A stretch of DNA of 7,899 nt from Flavobacteriaceae bacterium. Its GTDB lineage: Bacteria > Bacteroidota > Bacteroidia > Flavobacteriales > Flavobacteriaceae. The position numbers were made by a program, and so were the translations under genes. The notes beneath the pieces are model-generated. The model had not been told where the DNA came from, did no database searches, and worked only from the letters and a program-made list of their open reading frames with translations. The DNA is taken from positions 1-7,899 of the forward strand of contig JABDMQ010000323.1 of the NCBI GenBank assembly GCA_013001365.1, written 5' to 3'. Below are positions 6,705-7,899 of the stretch, one piece after another; the stretch's first letter is position 1, and the number at the start of each line of letters is the position of its first letter.

Positions 6705-7409
6705 ATGAAAAGCATTGCTATCATACAATCTAACTATATACCCTGGAAAGGATATTTTGACATAATCAATTCAGTCGATGAATTTGTGCTTTATGATGAT
6801 ATGCAATATACAAAGCGTGATTGGCGAAATAGGAACAAGATCAAGACATCTAAAGGAACAGAATGGCTATCGATGCCTGTTGCCGTAAAAGGTAAGTATC
6901 TGCAAAAGATAAAGGACACATATACAGTTAACGATGATTGGCGTCGCAAACATTGGAAATCTATCTTAAGTAATTATAGCAAAGCTCCTTTTCTTGATCA
7001 TTACAGATCACAATTTGAGGAATTGTATTTGAATTCGACTGAACGAAATCTTAGTAAGATCAATTTTGCATTTATTAACCTAATTTGCAGGCTTTTAGAA
7101 ATTGACACGGAGTTGAAGTGTTCCAGTGACTATGATTTCGAAGGTAAAAAGACCAAAGCGTTGCTAGAGATTTGTAAGTTGGCAGAAGCCACGGAGTATT
7201 GGAGTGGTCCATCCGCCAAAGAATACTTCGATCAAGAATTATTCAACGATCAAGGCATAAAAGTAAAATGGATGGATTATTCAGGATACGAAGAGTACAA
7301 CCAATTATATGGAGAGATTGATCATTACGTGTCTGTTATCGACCTGTTATTCAACGAAGGTCCAAATGCTAAGAAGTACATGAAATCCTTTAAGGAAATA
7401 GCCTCTTGA
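6705..7409 (+). CDS. WbqC-family protein of unknown function
   Basis: A 234-residue, probably soluble cytoplasmic protein recognised as WbqC-like (Pfam PF08889). It begins IAIIQSNYIPWKGYFDII, matching the family's characteristic N-terminal Q-x-x-Y-x-P-W-x-G-Y-F pattern, and continues with LYDDMQYTKRDWRNRNKIK (29-47) and WLSMPV. It is rich in aromatic and charged residues and has no transmembrane segment or signal peptide. Family members recur in O-antigen and capsule clusters, but no reaction is firmly established that I know of, and I do not assign one. The gene starts 6 nt after the Wzt stop and ends one base before the methyltransferase ATG, so it is probably co-translated with a glycan-modifying enzyme. 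A role in making or attaching an unusual sugar or terminal group is only a guess from context. The length fits the family. Confidence 0.87.
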   Translation: MKSIAIIQSNYIPWKGYFDIINSVDEFVLYDDMQYTKRDWRNRNKIKTSKGTEWLSMPVAVKGKYLQKIKDTYTVNDDWRRKHWKSILSNYSKAPFLDHYRSQFEELYLNSTERNLSKINFAFINLICRLLEIDTELKCSSDYDFEGKKTKALLEICKLAEATEYWSGPSAKEYFDQELFNDQGIKVKWMDYSGYEEYNQLYGEIDHYVSVIDLLFNEGPNAKKYMKSFKEIAS

Positions 7410-7410
7410 A

Positions 7411-7899
7411 ATGGAGAATGAAATCAAAAAGAATATTGAGACTTACTACAATGAAAAGTTGAAATTGCATGGTGCTACCGCTAAAGGAGTTGATTGGAAT
7501 GGCGATCAATCGCAGTTCTTGAGATTTGAACAATTGTCAAAAGTAATTACCAAAGCATCGGATTTTTCAATATTGGATTTCGGTTGCGGTTTTGGGTCTT
7601 TCATAGACTTCTTAAAGCATGATCACTACGACAACTTCAAATATGTTGGGTATGACATTTCAAGTGAAATGTTAGAAGAAGGTAGGAATAAGTACAAAGG
7701 CAACAACATTGCATTTACGGATGACTTAGCTGGAATAAGTAATATTGATTATGCTATTGCAAGTGGTATTTTCAATGTAAGGCTCGAAACAAAAAACGAT
7801 GAATGGATAGATTATATTAAAAGCACACTAAGGGATTTCAATGAATTAGCAACCAAGGGATTCTCTTTTAATCTACTTACAAGCTTTTCTGATAAAGAG
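7411..7899 (+). CDS. Class I SAM-dependent methyltransferase, 3'-truncated
   Basis: An open frame starting at ATG 7411, one base after the WbqC stop, stays open to the right edge (163 codons). Its translation begins MENEIKKNIETYYNEKLKLH. Motif I of class I methyltransferases is ILDFGCGFGS (54-63), followed by YVGYDIS with Asp82 placed to hold the ribose of S-adenosylmethionine. Further on are IDYAIASGIFNV, an acidic/aromatic stretch around EWIDYI, and a GFSFNLLT segment near the edge (about residue 151) that resembles cluster-associated methyltransferases. It should act in the cytoplasm on a nucleotide sugar, a lipid-linked glycan or the chain end; the acceptor cannot be told. Two codons (MENEI start) could be debated, but no competing start is nearer to the motif. 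The C-terminus lies outside the window. Confidence 0.9.
   Translation, partial: MENEIKKNIETYYNEKLKLHGATAKGVDWNGDQSQFLRFEQLSKVITKASDFSILDFGCGFGSFIDFLKHDHYDNFKYVGYDISSEMLEEGRNKYKGNNIAFTDDLAGISNIDYAIASGIFNVRLETKNDEWIDYIKSTLRDFNELATKGFSFNLLTSFSDKE

Noticed and set aside
1..7899. Defence system, phage, transposon, tRNA, riboswitch or CRISPR content
   Set aside because: All but about 30 bases are accounted for by nine co-directional polysaccharide genes; no inverted-repeat ends, repeat arrays, integrase or transposase motifs, or structured RNA region was seen.

Overview
The window lies inside a surface-polysaccharide (capsule, O-antigen or exopolysaccharide) biosynthesis and export operon. It is AT-rich and shows no clear Shine-Dalgarno sequences. 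The style of the tyrosine-kinase and ABC-exporter proteins suggests a Bacteroidota member, probably a flavobacterium or cytophagal relative. That placement is inferred from protein character and was not checked by any search.

Layout, all on the + strand and with almost no intergenic DNA: (1) 1-846, the C-terminal part of a Wzc-type co-polymerase/tyrosine autokinase with a striking Tyr-Gly tail; (2) 862-1449, a small PglC-type phosphoglycosyl transferase that would start the repeat unit on undecaprenyl phosphate; (3) 1454-2746, a TviB-like UDP-HexNAc 6-dehydrogenase; (4) 2746-3729, a TviC/WbpP-like 4-epimerase; (5) 3731-4606, an ABC-2 polysaccharide export permease (Wzm); (6) 4606-5427, a pyruvyl-transferase-family protein; (7) 5424-6698, the partner ATPase with a C-terminal glycan-recognition-type domain (Wzt); (8) 6705-7409, a WbqC-family protein of unknown function; (9) 7411-7899, the N-terminal part of a class I SAM-dependent methyltransferase that runs off the right edge. 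The longest gap between genes is 15 nt, three junctions overlap, and no promoter, terminator, RNA gene, mobile element or CRISPR array is visible.

Working model: genes 3 and 4 make UDP-GalNAcA (or a related HexNAcA) from UDP-GlcNAc. Gene 2 and glycosyltransferases not present in this window build a lipid-linked glycan. Genes 6, 8 and 9 may decorate or cap it. Wzt/Wzm export the finished chain across the inner membrane, and the kinase may regulate export or assembly. The most interesting points are the pairing of a Wzc-type kinase (usual in Wzx/Wzy systems) with a Wzm/Wzt exporter, the Tyr-Gly tail, and candidate cap-making genes flanking a Wzt that has a recognition domain. Every gene falls into a known family, so I do not claim a wholly new system.
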